A stretch of 26,007 nucleotides of DNA from JBMOPD01 sp049323615 (GTDB taxonomy: Bacteria; Bacillota; Desulfotomaculia; Desulfotomaculales; Desulfocucumaceae). The position numbers and the translations under genes were made by a program. The stretch spans positions 1-26,007 of the forward strand of contig JBMOPD010000087.1 in NCBI GenBank assembly GCA_049323615.1, in the 5' to 3' direction. Positions 1 through 7,261 of this stretch are shown here, piece by piece. Positions within the stretch are counted from its first letter, which is position 1; the number at the start of each line of letters is the position of its first letter. Below the pieces are notes generated by a model. It was not told the DNA's origin. It searched no databases and worked only from the letters and a program-made list of their open reading frames with translations.

Positions 1-143
1 TGCGGCCAAAAGCCCGAGAGCCGCATGGACGCGGCGTTCGAGGGCGGTCGGCTTCCGTCGGCAAAGAGCTATAGAGACTGTTCAGTCGCAGGTCGGGTTC
101 GCGAGTGCGATGTCTTCTCCAATGCGCCATAAAGCTATTATGG

Positions 144-167
144 GGTTTGTATGCAAACCAAAGGTTT
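144..167. repeat. Overlapping inverted repeats at left edge
   Basis: GGTTTG (144-149) and CAAACC (154-159) form a perfect 6-bp inverted repeat around a TATG spacer. AAACC (155-159) can instead pair with a second GGTTT (163-167) across AAA. The two pairings exclude each other. The surrounding 1-289 holds no gene I can defend: positions 1-132 are GC-rich with short open frames on both strands but no recognisable protein, and 133-206 is AT-rich. The repeats may be an operator or a small hairpin; function unknown. Confidence 0.3.
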
Positions 168-207
168 ACTTTAGTACTTTAAATCGACATATACTTTCTT
201 TAACGAC

Positions 208-231
208 AAAAAAGGGGGTTAAAAACCCCCC
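208..231 (-). terminator. Intrinsic terminator after ylmC
   Basis: GGGGGTT (214-220) pairs with AACCCCC (224-230) around a three-base loop. On the minus strand the hairpin is followed by a run of six T. It lies about 60 bases beyond the stop of the YlmC-like gene and closes the sigG-spoIIR-ylmC transcript. Confidence 0.8.
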
Positions 232-289
232 TGCACTGATCAAAAAATGTTTTCATTTTTTCAGTCTTTTCAGCCCGTAAAGCAGTTTA

Positions 290-577
290 TCAGCGGTCCC
301 TGCTATAGTAATAGTACCCTCCCGCGTGGGCTTCCTGGGGAATGCTGAGTTCCACCAGGATGACATCGACGCCTATCCTTATTATCTTGTCCCAGGGTAT
401 AACTATCTCCTGTTCCCTTGAAAACAGGCCGATCAGCCTGGTCCCGTATGTCGGCAGAATGATTGCGCTTATACGCCCCTCTTCCAGGTCTACGTCTATA
501 TCCTTAATGGGCCCGAGGCGTCTGCCGTCGGTAATATTGATCACTTCCCTCGCTCTGAGCTCAGAAATCTTTACCAT
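290..577 (-). CDS. ylmC: YlmC/YmxH-family PRC-barrel sporulation protein
   Basis: A 95-residue soluble protein that is essentially one PRC-barrel domain, the compact beta-barrel seen in the YlmC/YmxH family of Firmicute sporulation-associated proteins. The start (MVKISELRAREVINITDG) and the central stretch GPIKDIDVDLEEGRISAIIL are typical of the family, and the length is normal. The ATG at 577 follows a good GGGAGGTG ribosome binding site. It ends with a tail of tyrosines (GGYYYYSRDR). It is the last gene of the sigG-spoIIR-ylmC series; Bacillus also carries ylmC close downstream of sigG. The biochemical role of the family is not established; the link to sporulation rests on family annotation and gene order. 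Confidence 0.85.
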   Translation of the reverse strand: MVKISELRAREVINITDGRRLGPIKDIDVDLEEGRISAIILPTYGTRLIGLFSREQEIVIPWDKIIRIGVDVILVELSIPQEAHAGGYYYYSRDR

Positions 578-640
578 TTTCTGGGCACCTCCCGTGTTAC
601 ATTATGTATATGAAGAAAGTGCCCGGGTTAGAAACGGGAA

Positions 641-1357
641 TTAAAAAATAGGGATCCGGTCCCTGACCTGCCTGTACCAGTCAACTAACTTGAACCTGTA
701 CTTTATCGCCGGCCCTCCTTCCGTCATCTCCGGATTTGCCGGAATATACTTGAAGGCGGGCACATCAGCCGGAATTTTTTCCTGATCATCGGTTACCCCG
801 GCGGGCAATTCCTGGTCCGGGTTGACGAAGCACAGGGGGGGAAACAAAACGCACCACCAGTTGGCGCCCCTTCCGCTCCCGATAACCACCCTGACAGCCT
901 CGTAATTACCGGCGGGAAGTGTCAGTTCAGCCGTTTCCCCATTATCCCCGCGCTTTACCCGGTAGGTCTTTTGAGGAAATTCATAGCTGCCGCGCATCAC
1001 CTCCACCGGGTAACGGCAGCCGTTCTCCCTCAAAACCCCGGTGGCCGCGGCCTTTATCAGGTCCATACTGGCGTCCACCCTTCCCCGGGCCTCTTCTATG
1101 TCACCGGCTCCCGCCAGTACGGGAGTCATGCTTTGCACCACCGCGTCCCTCACCTTCAGTTTCAGGGCCTGGTCGGCGGGGGAATCACTGTTGGCAATGA
1201 CGTGAAACCTGATTAGCGGGCCGGGATAACCCCCGGCCGCCGCCCTTTCACCGCCCGGCCACAGCCAGCCGGCGGAAACGGCCGCCACCACCAGGCAGGC
1301 GCAAATCAACAACTTTCTTATTAATCCTGTCGGTATTCTTTCCAGACGGTCTTTCAT
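641..1357 (-). CDS. spoIIR: Stage II sporulation protein R (SpoIIR)
   Basis: SpoIIR is the signalling protein made in the forespore and secreted toward the intermembrane space, where it triggers SpoIIGA to process pro-sigma-E in the mother cell. This 238-residue copy has an N-terminal hydrophobic segment (about residues 14-32) preceded by basic residues, then the family hallmark LIRFHVIANSDSPADQALKL and KVRDAVV. I start it at the ATG at 1357 rather than the TTG one codon upstream; both lie behind AGGAG. It sits directly downstream of sigG with no terminator between, so it can be read from the sigma-F/G promoter at 2253-2282. All three parts of the sigma-E activation route (spoIIR, spoIIGA, sigE) lie within 3.5 kb. 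Confidence 0.95.
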   Translation of the reverse strand: MKDRLERIPTGLIRKLLICACLVVAAVSAGWLWPGGERAAAGGYPGPLIRFHVIANSDSPADQALKLKVRDAVVQSMTPVLAGAGDIEEARGRVDASMDLIKAAATGVLRENGCRYPVEVMRGSYEFPQKTYRVKRGDNGETAELTLPAGNYEAVRVVIGSGRGANWWCVLFPPLCFVNPDQELPAGVTDDQEKIPADVPAFKYIPANPEMTEGGPAIKYRFKLVDWYRQVRDRIPIF

Positions 1358-1369
1358 CAACCACTTCTC

Positions 1370-1391
1370 CTGGTAACTGCTTCATTACCAG
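1370..1391 (-). repeat. Inverted repeat between sigG and spoIIR
   Basis: CTGGTAA (1370-1376) and TTACCAG (1385-1391) form a perfect 7-bp inverted repeat with an 8-base loop. On the minus strand its 3' arm runs into the AGGAG ribosome binding site of spoIIR. No T-run follows, so it is not a classical terminator. It could partly mask the spoIIR ribosome binding site, or be chance. Confidence 0.35.
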
Positions 1392-1433
1392 TGTGGTCAT
1401 TATTTTTTCAAATTAAACCAGCGCCCGACAAAA

Positions 1434-2207
1434 TCAAAGAAACTTTTTCATATGGCTCAATGCCGCCTTTTCCAGCCTGGAAACCTGGGCCTGGGAAATT
1501 CCTATTTCTTCGGCCACCTCCATCTGGGTTTTGCCTTCATAAAAGCGCAGGGTGAGAATATGCTTTTCCCTTTCACTCAACTTGCGCAGGGCGTCCCTGA
1601 TGGCGATACCTTCCAGCCAGTTCTGGTCGTGGTTCTTTTCATCACTGATCTGGTCCATAACAAATATAGGATCCCCGCCGTCATGGTATATGGGCTCAAA
1701 AAGTGATATGGGCTCCTGGATGGCGTCCAGGGCGAAAACAACCTCTTCCCTGGGCATCTTCAACTCGCCCGCTATTTCATTGATGGAGGGTTCGCGGGAA
1801 TATTTGTTGACCAGGGTGTCTCTCACCTGCAGGGCCTTATAGGCCACATCCCGCAGCGAACGGCTGACCCGGATGGGGTTGTTGTCTCTGAGATACCTCC
1901 TGATTTCGCCTATTATCATGGGAACCGCGTAGGTTGAGAACTTTACGTTCTGGGACAGGTCAAAATTATCAATGGCCTTCATCAGCCCGATGCAGCCCAC
2001 CTGAAAAAGGTCGTCAACATATTCGCCGCGGTTGGTAAACCTCTGAATAACGCTTAATACCAGGCGCAGGTTGCCGTTTATCAGCTGAGTCCTGGCACTG
2101 GTATCTCCTTTATGCATGGATTCAAACAGGGAGCGCATCTGGGATCCGGTCAGTACGGGGAGTTTTGAAGTGTTTACACCGCATATTTCTACCTTGTTGA
2201 CAAGCAT
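1434..2207 (-). CDS. sigG: RNA polymerase sigma-G, late forespore sigma factor
   Basis: Sigma-G directs late forespore transcription. The 257-residue product matches the family along its whole length. The N-terminus VNKVEICGVNTSKLPVLT is the sigma-G signature, region 2 includes GNLRLVLSVIQRF and DDLFQVGCIGLMKAIDNFD, and region 4.2 ends in a helix-turn-helix (TQMEVAEEIGISQAQVSRLE). The ATG at 2207 is preceded by GGGAG. The gene lies downstream of sigE, as in Bacillus, but is separated from it by a strong terminator and has its own forespore-type promoter. Sigma-G activity is normally held back by SpoIIAB and released after engulfment; nothing in the sequence suggests otherwise here. Confidence 0.97.
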   Translation of the reverse strand: MLVNKVEICGVNTSKLPVLTGSQMRSLFESMHKGDTSARTQLINGNLRLVLSVIQRFTNRGEYVDDLFQVGCIGLMKAIDNFDLSQNVKFSTYAVPMIIGEIRRYLRDNNPIRVSRSLRDVAYKALQVRDTLVNKYSREPSINEIAGELKMPREEVVFALDAIQEPISLFEPIYHDGGDPIFVMDQISDEKNHDQNWLEGIAIRDALRKLSEREKHILTLRFYEGKTQMEVAEEIGISQAQVSRLEKAALSHMKKFL

Positions 2208-2252
2208 TGGCGGCTCCCACCTCTATCCAACATATGTTATTTGCTTAAACCT

Positions 2253-2282
2253 CATTATTACCCCTGCACCCCACGTTTATAC
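2253..2282 (-). promoter_or_regulatory. Sigma-F/sigma-G-type promoter of sigG
   Basis: Read on the minus strand, the -35 element is GTATA (2282-2278), the spacer is exactly 15 bases, and the -10 element is GGTAATAATG (2262-2253). This fits the published forespore consensus GYWTA-N15-GGNNANAHTR at every defined position. The predicted start lies near 2246, giving a leader of about 40 bases before the sigG ATG. It sits between the sigE terminator and sigG, so sigG and the following spoIIR need not depend on read-through. Confidence 0.75.
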
Positions 2283-2321
2283 ATTTTTCGACCTGGCATT
2301 AAACCGGTAAAAACCGAGCCC

Positions 2322-2360
2322 AAAAACAAAAAAAGACATTTGACTTCCGGCCAAATGTCT
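2322..2360 (-). terminator. Intrinsic terminator after sigE
   Basis: AGACATTTG (2334-2342) and CAAATGTCT (2352-2360) make a perfect 9-bp stem with a 9-base loop. On the minus strand the stem is followed by six T, one G and five more T. It ends the spoIIGA-sigE transcript before the sigG promoter. Confidence 0.9.
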
Positions 2361-2380
2361 CCAAGACCGCCGTTCCGGCC

Positions 2381-2412
2381 ACTGATGACTGACGACCCGC
2401 GACTGCTGACTA
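2381..2412. repeat. Degenerate GACTG/CTGACT short repeat
   Basis: The stretch contains ACTGATGACTGACGA followed by CGACTGCTGACT, a loose run of GACTG-type units. It reaches the sigE stop codon (TAG, 2412-2410). It resembles the short intergenic repeats at 4301-4328 and 8728-8760 in placement, just 3' of a gene, but not in unit sequence. Confidence 0.4.
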
Positions 2413-3135
2413 TTCCATGCGGTGAATTTCCTTTTTCAACCGTTTGATAATCCTCTTTTCCAGCCTTGATATGTATGACTGGGATATACCCAGCATATCG
2501 GCAACCTCCTTTTGCGTCTTCTCGGAACCATTGTTGAGGCCGAAGCGGAGTTCCATTATCCTCCTTTCCCTGCCGGTCAGCCTCTGCAGGGCCAGGTGCA
2601 GAAGTTTTTTATCCACCTCTTCCTCAATGTACTTGTAAATAACATCGTTATCGGTGCCGAGCACATCCGAAAGGAGAAGCTCGTTGCCGTCCCAGTCTAT
2701 GTTCAGGGGCTCGTCGAAGGAGACCTCGGTCCGCGTCTTGTTGTTCCGGCGGAGATACATCAGTATTTCATTTTCTATACACCGGGAAGCATAGGTGGCC
2801 AGCTTGATCTTTTTAGCCGGGTCAAAGGTGTTTACCGCCTTGATCAGCCCGATGGTGCCGATGGAAACCAGGTCCTCAATGCCCACCCCTGTGCTTTCAA
2901 ATTTCCTGGCAATATACACTACCAGGCGGAGGTTTCTTTCGATCAGCACGCTGCGTACAGCTCCGTCTCCAGCCTCAAGCTTATTAATCAGAAACAGCTC
3001 TTCGTCGGTGGAAAGCGGGGGGGGAAGCGCTTCGCTGCTGCCCACATAATAAATGTCAGGCCTTTCCCCAAGCCACCTCAGCAACCTTACCAGAGTAAGA
3101 CGGACTGTCAACTTGATCTGCCAGATTTTCAGCAC
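2410..3135 (-). CDS. sigE: RNA polymerase sigma-E precursor, mother-cell sigma factor
   Basis: Pro-sigma-E controls early mother-cell transcription once SpoIIGA removes its N-terminal pro-sequence. From the GTG at 3135 the protein is 241 residues, close to the usual 239, with a basic amphipathic pro-region of about 28 residues followed by the conserved processing area YYVGSSEALPPPLS. Region 2 (ERNLRLVVYIARKF, GIEDLVSIGTIGLIKAV) and the C-terminal helix-turn-helix (KEVADMLGISQSYISRLEK) are intact. A TTG at 3180 would also open this frame, but it lies inside the end of spoIIGA and would add 15 residues not expected in the family. The GTG follows a G-rich purine run (AGAGGGGGGGAGG). It lies 22 bases after spoIIGA, its processing protease. 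Confidence 0.96.
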   Translation of the reverse strand: MLKIWQIKLTVRLTLVRLLRWLGERPDIYYVGSSEALPPPLSTDEELFLINKLEAGDGAVRSVLIERNLRLVVYIARKFESTGVGIEDLVSIGTIGLIKAVNTFDPAKKIKLATYASRCIENEILMYLRRNNKTRTEVSFDEPLNIDWDGNELLLSDVLGTDNDVIYKYIEEEVDKKLLHLALQRLTGRERRIMELRFGLNNGSEKTQKEVADMLGISQSYISRLEKRIIKRLKKEIHRME

Positions 3136-3157
3136 GGCCTCCCCCCCTCTTCGAGAT

Positions 3158-4078
3158 TTACGCCGGGATAGCCCTGTCAAGCAGGGAAGGATTTATAATG
3201 GCGTTATATTCCTCGCCGGCATCAAGGCGATTACCGTGAATCCCGATAACTACCCGCTCCACCCTCTGGACCCTGCTTTCCCGTAGAAATTCAACCCTGT
3301 CCGGCTTTATTCCCAGCAGGATGCCCCGGTCACTGCCCAGGGAATGAAAAGGTATCAATCTGAGCCGGTTGGACCAGGGAGTCCCCATCATCCTTTCAAT
3401 CACTTCAATGGCGTCCCCGGTGCAGGCGGCCGGCTCCTTCATGGGATCGGGCAGCACATCCTTGATGGCGTTATGCTCCACAACCACCACGGGCTCCCCG
3501 GAAACCGGGTCGCACAAACTGTTCCCGGTATCCACCAGTCCCCGCACCACAGCCGCCCGGCCTTCAAAATAAATGGTCACCGGCAGCCTGAGGGCCTCGA
3601 TCCTCTGCCTGCCCTTGAAGTACCCGGGCAGCACGGCAACTCCGGCCCACAACATCACCAGCGTCAAAAGCAGCCCCGGCCACAGGTACCGGTTGACTAT
3701 GGCCAAAAAATTGTTTATTTGCGCAAACCCCCCGGCATGGCTGACCAGGTAAGAAAAGCCGATCACCATTCCGCCCGCGGCAAAGGACACCAGGTAGAAA
3801 AATGACAGGCAGAGGGCGAATTTTTTGGGCGGCAGGGGAGCGAAGGCGGCCGCCACCATGACCAGGGAAACTGCTATCTTGACATAAAAGGAAAAAAGAT
3901 GTTCCATCCCGGGCAAAAAAAAGGCCAGGGAATAGAGGCTGCCGAGGCTGGAGCCGATTAAAAGGCGGTGATATTTTACCCTGATCTGACTTAACCTGCC
4001 CGCACTCCACAGCAGCAGCCCGTTAACCAGCAGGTTGCCTACAAACAGCTTATCCAGGTACACCACACCGCTGTACAT
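3158..4078 (-). CDS. spoIIGA: Pro-sigma-E processing aspartic protease SpoIIGA
   Basis: SpoIIGA is the membrane aspartic protease of the mother cell that cleaves pro-sigma-E after the SpoIIR signal. The 306-residue product has five hydrophobic segments in roughly the first 155 residues, then a soluble protease domain. Its catalytic motif is VDTGNSL with the aspartate at residue 183, the same number as in Bacillus subtilis. The ATG at 4078 is chosen over an upstream GTG (4087) because that GTG overlaps the GGAGGT ribosome binding site, which is ideally spaced for the ATG. It forms a two-gene unit with sigE, bounded by terminators on both sides. Confidence 0.95.
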   Translation of the reverse strand: MYSGVVYLDKLFVGNLLVNGLLLWSAGRLSQIRVKYHRLLIGSSLGSLYSLAFFLPGMEHLFSFYVKIAVSLVMVAAAFAPLPPKKFALCLSFFYLVSFAAGGMVIGFSYLVSHAGGFAQINNFLAIVNRYLWPGLLLTLVMLWAGVAVLPGYFKGRQRIEALRLPVTIYFEGRAAVVRGLVDTGNSLCDPVSGEPVVVVEHNAIKDVLPDPMKEPAACTGDAIEVIERMMGTPWSNRLRLIPFHSLGSDRGILLGIKPDRVEFLRESRVQRVERVVIGIHGNRLDAGEEYNAIINPSLLDRAIPA

Positions 4079-4133
4079 CCGGGGCACCTCCGGAAAACAA
4101 GGGCTCTCCCACCAGTATATGGCCCCAGTTCCT

Positions 4134-4168
4134 TATATATGACTAATAGTTTGTATAATGGAAAACAA
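4134..4168 (-). promoter_or_regulatory. Possible promoter of spoIIGA-sigE with long spacer
   Basis: Downstream of the ftsZ terminator and upstream of spoIIGA, the minus strand carries TTGTTT (4168-4163) and TATATA (4139-4134), 23 bases apart. Spacing longer than the usual 17 is a known feature of the Spo0A-activated spoIIG promoter of Bacillus (22 bases). I see no convincing Spo0A box, and the -35 overlaps the T-run of the terminator, so this is tentative. Confidence 0.3.
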
Positions 4169-4205
4169 ACAGGCCCTGACACTAATTATATCTGCCAGGG
4201 CCTGT
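4162..4205 (-). terminator. Intrinsic terminator after ftsZ
   Basis: ACAGGCCCTG (4169-4178) pairs perfectly with CAGGGCCTGT (4196-4205). The stem can extend inward by three more pairs including one G-U. On the minus strand it is followed by TTGTTTTC. It ends the ftsQ-to-ftsZ transcript about 150 bases after the ftsZ stop. Confidence 0.85.
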
Positions 4206-4300
4206 AATATCTGTCATTATATGGTTTTGCCGGTTTTTTTATAACGGGATTTTCAACCCAATATCTTCAATAGGTTACAGTTATACGGATAAAATACAAA

Positions 4301-4328
4301 ATTCTGGATTCTGGATTCTGGATTCTGA
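4301..4328. repeat. Tandem heptamer repeat, 4 x ATTCTGG
   Basis: Three exact copies of the 7-base unit ATTCTGG plus a fourth with one change (ATTCTGA) lie 26 bases beyond the ftsZ stop. The same unit recurs in an imperfect array at 8728-8760, in the same orientation relative to the neighbouring genes when read on the opposite strand. Function unknown. Confidence 0.8.
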
Positions 4329-4353
4329 CTTCTTGTCTATTCCACGGAGAATC

Positions 4354-5403
4354 TCATCTTCTTCTCAGAAAAGCCGGGATATCCAGGTCTTCATTGGCGC
4401 TGAAGGACTTCAGCTCGATCTCCTGTTTTAACTTTTCCTTCCTGGCCGCCTTCTGTTCAAACCCGGTGGCGATTACTGTCACCCTTACTTCATCCTCCAG
4501 CCTTTCATCAATCACCGCCCCGAAGATTATGTTGGCCTCGGGATCTGCCGCCTGGGCGATGATTTCCGCAGCCTCGTTGACCTCAAAGAGACCCAGCGAC
4601 GCCCCTCCGGTGATGTTCAGCAACACTCCCCTGGCCCCTTCTATGGAAGTTTCCAGCAGGGGGCTGGATATGGCCATCCTGGCGGCCTCGGCGGCCCTGT
4701 TTTCACCCGTGGCCGTGCCGATTCCCATCAGGGCCGAACCGGTGTCCTTCATGATGGTCTTTACATCCGCAAAATCCAGATTGATCAGCCCGGGCACCGC
4801 AATCAGGTCCGATATGCCCTGCACACCCTGGCGCAGCACATCGTCGGCAATGCGAAAAGCCTCAACAATTGAGGTGTGCTTGTCAATTACCTGCAGCAGC
4901 CTGTCGTTGGGAATGGTAATCAGTGTATCCACCTTGGACTTAAGGTTCTGGATACCCATCTCGGCCTGGGTCATCCGCTTGCGGCCCTCAAAGGTAAAGG
5001 GCTTGGTCACCACCCCGACGGTGAGCGATCCCATTTCCTTGGCCACTTCGGCCACCAGGGGGGCCGCTCCGGTACCGGTGCCGCCGCCCATACCCGCCGT
5101 GACAAACACCATGTCGGCCCCTTTGAGGAACTTGATAATCTCATCCCTGCTTTCTTCGGCCGCTTTCTGCCCGATTTCGGGATTGGCCCCCGCCCCCAGG
5201 CCCTTGGTCAGTTTTGCCCCAATCTGAATTTTCAGGTCGGTTTGAGCCAGTTGCAGGGCCTGGGCATCAGTGTTTACTGCTATGAATTCGACCCCTTTCA
5301 GGCCAGAGTTGATCATTCTGTTGACAGCATTGTTGCCTCCGCCGCCTACCCCGATCACCTTTATACTGGCAAACTGGTCGAGGTCGAGCTCAAATTCAAG
5401 CAT
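4354..5403 (-). CDS. ftsZ: Cell division protein FtsZ
   Basis: FtsZ is the tubulin-like GTPase that assembles the division ring. The 349-residue product has the N-terminal nucleotide-binding start IKVIGVGGGGNNAVNRM, the tubulin signature GGGTGTGAAP (residues 106-115), a T7-loop-like segment (INLDFADVKTIM), and the conserved C-terminal peptide DLDIPAFLRRR that binds FtsA and other partners. The linker before that peptide is short. The ATG at 5403 follows GGGAGG at about 9 bases. It is the last gene of the division operon, directly after ftsA, and is followed by the sporulation sigma genes as in Bacillus. Confidence 0.98.
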   Translation of the reverse strand: MLEFELDLDQFASIKVIGVGGGGNNAVNRMINSGLKGVEFIAVNTDAQALQLAQTDLKIQIGAKLTKGLGAGANPEIGQKAAEESRDEIIKFLKGADMVFVTAGMGGGTGTGAAPLVAEVAKEMGSLTVGVVTKPFTFEGRKRMTQAEMGIQNLKSKVDTLITIPNDRLLQVIDKHTSIVEAFRIADDVLRQGVQGISDLIAVPGLINLDFADVKTIMKDTGSALMGIGTATGENRAAEAARMAISSPLLETSIEGARGVLLNITGGASLGLFEVNEAAEIIAQAADPEANIIFGAVIDERLEDEVRVTVIATGFEQKAARKEKLKQEIELKSFSANEDLDIPAFLRRR

Positions 5404-5534
5404 TAATTTTATCCTCCCTATTTACATAGTTGGGGACTAGGCCGCCCGCCTTTTTGGACGGCCCGGGGGTGGCTGTCAATGATACTTTTTTATATCCCGG
5501 CAAAAGTTTATTACCAGGCTTAAAAATAAGTAAT

Positions 5535-6815
5535 TCACTTTGAGATTTTGAAAATACCCCTAACCTTACTCCATAAATCGGATGTCGGCTGGTGCTGAGT
5601 CATTTCCGCCCAGTAACGCTTTAAAAAATATCTTAATAAACCCACCGCTCCGGCCACGTTGACAGTAAGATCGGCATTCTTTACCGTAATACCCGGGATA
5701 CCGCGCTGTACTTTTACTCCCAGGTATTCCGGGGCAAAAATGTCCAGGCCCTTGAGTATACTTCCGCCCCCGGCCAGAACCAGCCCGCCGGGTAAATCGG
5801 TGCCGCCGGTCAGCCTGTTGATTGACGATCCAATCATGTCCAGGGTTTCACAGACCCGGGCCTCAATAATATCGACAGCAGTTTTTCGGGAAACCGCATT
5901 AAATCCCGACCCACTGAGGCGAGGCACGGTGACGGTATCCTCGTGTCCAATCTTATCGCTGCCTGCCGGCTTGTCCGGATCGCCGGCTTTTTCCGTACAT
6001 TCCTGGCGTTCTATATTTTCCAGGCCCAAACCGACCTTTCTCTTGATCTCCTCTGCCGCTTCCAGAGTTGTTCTCAGGCAGACGGCCAGATCACTGGTAA
6101 TATGGTCGCTGCCCACCGGCAATACCTCATAGGCCGCAGGGTAACCGTGATTATATATTAAAACACCGGTACAGGAACTTCCCATATCGACCAGGGCCGT
6201 TCCCAGCTGCTGCTGGGCCTTGTTGAGCAGAACCTCCCCCGCCGCCAGGGTAGACGGGAAGATATCCCATACTTTTACACCGTTTCCCCGTACCGCTTCC
6301 ATCAGACAGTCAACCAGCGCACTATCGGCGGTAATGATCAAACATTCCATTTCCAGCCTGGAACAATACATTCCCAAAGGTTCCCCGGCCACCGGCGCCC
6401 CGTCCACGGTGTACTCCAGGGGCAGCACCTGGACTATCTGGCGCCCCGGCGGCAGGTCGGAAACCTGGGCCAGACGCCTTATCCTCTGGATATCGTAGAG
6501 ATTGATGCGCCTTTTTCCGATCAGATTGCTGTACCTTTTTTTGCAAAATTCCAGGGAATGACCGGAAAGGCCGATGCAGGCAGTATTTACTTTTTTCCCG
6601 CCGGCCGATTCGGCCCGGGCCAGGGCTTCCCTGATGGAACGGCCCAGGGAAGGCAGGTCACTGATATTCCCCCGGCGGAACCCCAAGGTAACCGAGCACC
6701 CGACTGCCAGGCCCCTGGTGACCGGGTCCGCCATAGGCCCATTTAGATCACTGACCGGAGCAACTGCGGCAACAACATGGGACGACCCAATGTCCAGGCC
6801 GGCTACAGCTTCCAT
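5535..6815 (-). CDS. ftsA: Cell division protein FtsA
   Basis: FtsA is the actin-like ATPase that ties FtsZ filaments to the membrane. The 426-residue protein opens with the ATPase phosphate-1 motif (VAGLDIGSSHVVA), has a second phosphate-loop region (GTALVDMGSSCTGVLIY) and an adenosine-type motif (GGLVLAGGGSILKGL), and ends in a short basic amphipathic helix (LWSKVRGIFKISK) expected to insert in the membrane. An acidic, low-complexity insert around residues 265-295 (containing CTEKAGDPDKPAGSDK) is not usual for the family. The ATG at 6815 follows AAAGGAAC. The ftsZ gene follows after 131 bases. Confidence 0.93.
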   Translation of the reverse strand: MEAVAGLDIGSSHVVAAVAPVSDLNGPMADPVTRGLAVGCSVTLGFRRGNISDLPSLGRSIREALARAESAGGKKVNTACIGLSGHSLEFCKKRYSNLIGKRRINLYDIQRIRRLAQVSDLPPGRQIVQVLPLEYTVDGAPVAGEPLGMYCSRLEMECLIITADSALVDCLMEAVRGNGVKVWDIFPSTLAAGEVLLNKAQQQLGTALVDMGSSCTGVLIYNHGYPAAYEVLPVGSDHITSDLAVCLRTTLEAAEEIKRKVGLGLENIERQECTEKAGDPDKPAGSDKIGHEDTVTVPRLSGSGFNAVSRKTAVDIIEARVCETLDMIGSSINRLTGGTDLPGGLVLAGGGSILKGLDIFAPEYLGVKVQRGIPGITVKNADLTVNVAGAVGLLRYFLKRYWAEMTQHQPTSDLWSKVRGIFKISK

Positions 6816-6907
6816 TAGTGTTCCTTTCTTTTCCTTGTATGTGGTACTTAATTACTTAAACTGTAAAATTCAACACTACTGGCAAATTCCCTTTCAGGCA
6901 GAATAAA

Positions 6908-7255
6908 TTAGTTCTTATTTTTTAAAAGGTGCCTGCGGATAATGGCCAGGTTCTGAAACAGCCTCACCCCGAAGGCCACCACCGCCGCCAGGTACAGATC
7001 TATTCCCAGACGCTCCCCGATGAAGGCCAGGCCTGCCGCCAGCAGGGCATTGCTGAAAAAACCGGTAATAAATATCTTGTTGTCGTAATGGTCCTCCATG
7101 GCGGCCCGTATTCCCCCGAAAACCGAGTCAAGGGCGGCCAGAGCAGCCACAGACATGTATTTTGCATAGGCCTGGGGAATGGTGAAGGGCAGGTTAAGAC
7201 CCAGGGCTATACCCAGCGCCAATCCCAAAACCGCTATCCATATTCCCATCCACAT
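6908..7255 (-). CDS. sbp: Small basic family protein Sbp (DUF1290)
   Basis: A 115-residue integral membrane protein of the Sbp/DUF1290 family, found upstream of ftsA in many Firmicutes; its molecular role is not settled. It has an N-terminal hydrophobic helix (about 3-22), the family block YMSVAALAALDSVFGGIRAAMED, two further membrane helices (about 62-82 and 84-105), and a basic tail (IIRRHLLKNKN). The ATG at 7255 lies behind GGAGAGGGTGAT. It follows the second DUF881 gene by only 6 bases, consistent with co-transcription and translational coupling. Confidence 0.9.
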   Translation of the reverse strand: MWMGIWIAVLGLALGIALGLNLPFTIPQAYAKYMSVAALAALDSVFGGIRAAMEDHYDNKIFITGFFSNALLAAGLAFIGERLGIDLYLAAVVAFGVRLFQNLAIIRRHLLKNKN

Positions 7256-7261
7256 TCAATA

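Noticed and set aside
1..132. Open frame on the plus strand ending at 132 as the tail of a gene
   Set aside because: Frames are open on both strands in this short GC-rich piece, and none reads like a known protein.
4394..5227. Long plus-strand frame opposite ftsZ, and similar long frames opposite sigE (2512-3171) and the enolase-family gene (12216-13133)
   Set aside because: They are antisense shadows of confident genes in GC-rich sequence, without ribosome binding sites or family resemblance.
5440..5463. GGCCG/CGGCC inverted repeat between ftsA and ftsZ
   Set aside because: The stem is only five pairs with a long loop and no T-run after it on the minus strand, so neither a terminator nor an operator is supported.
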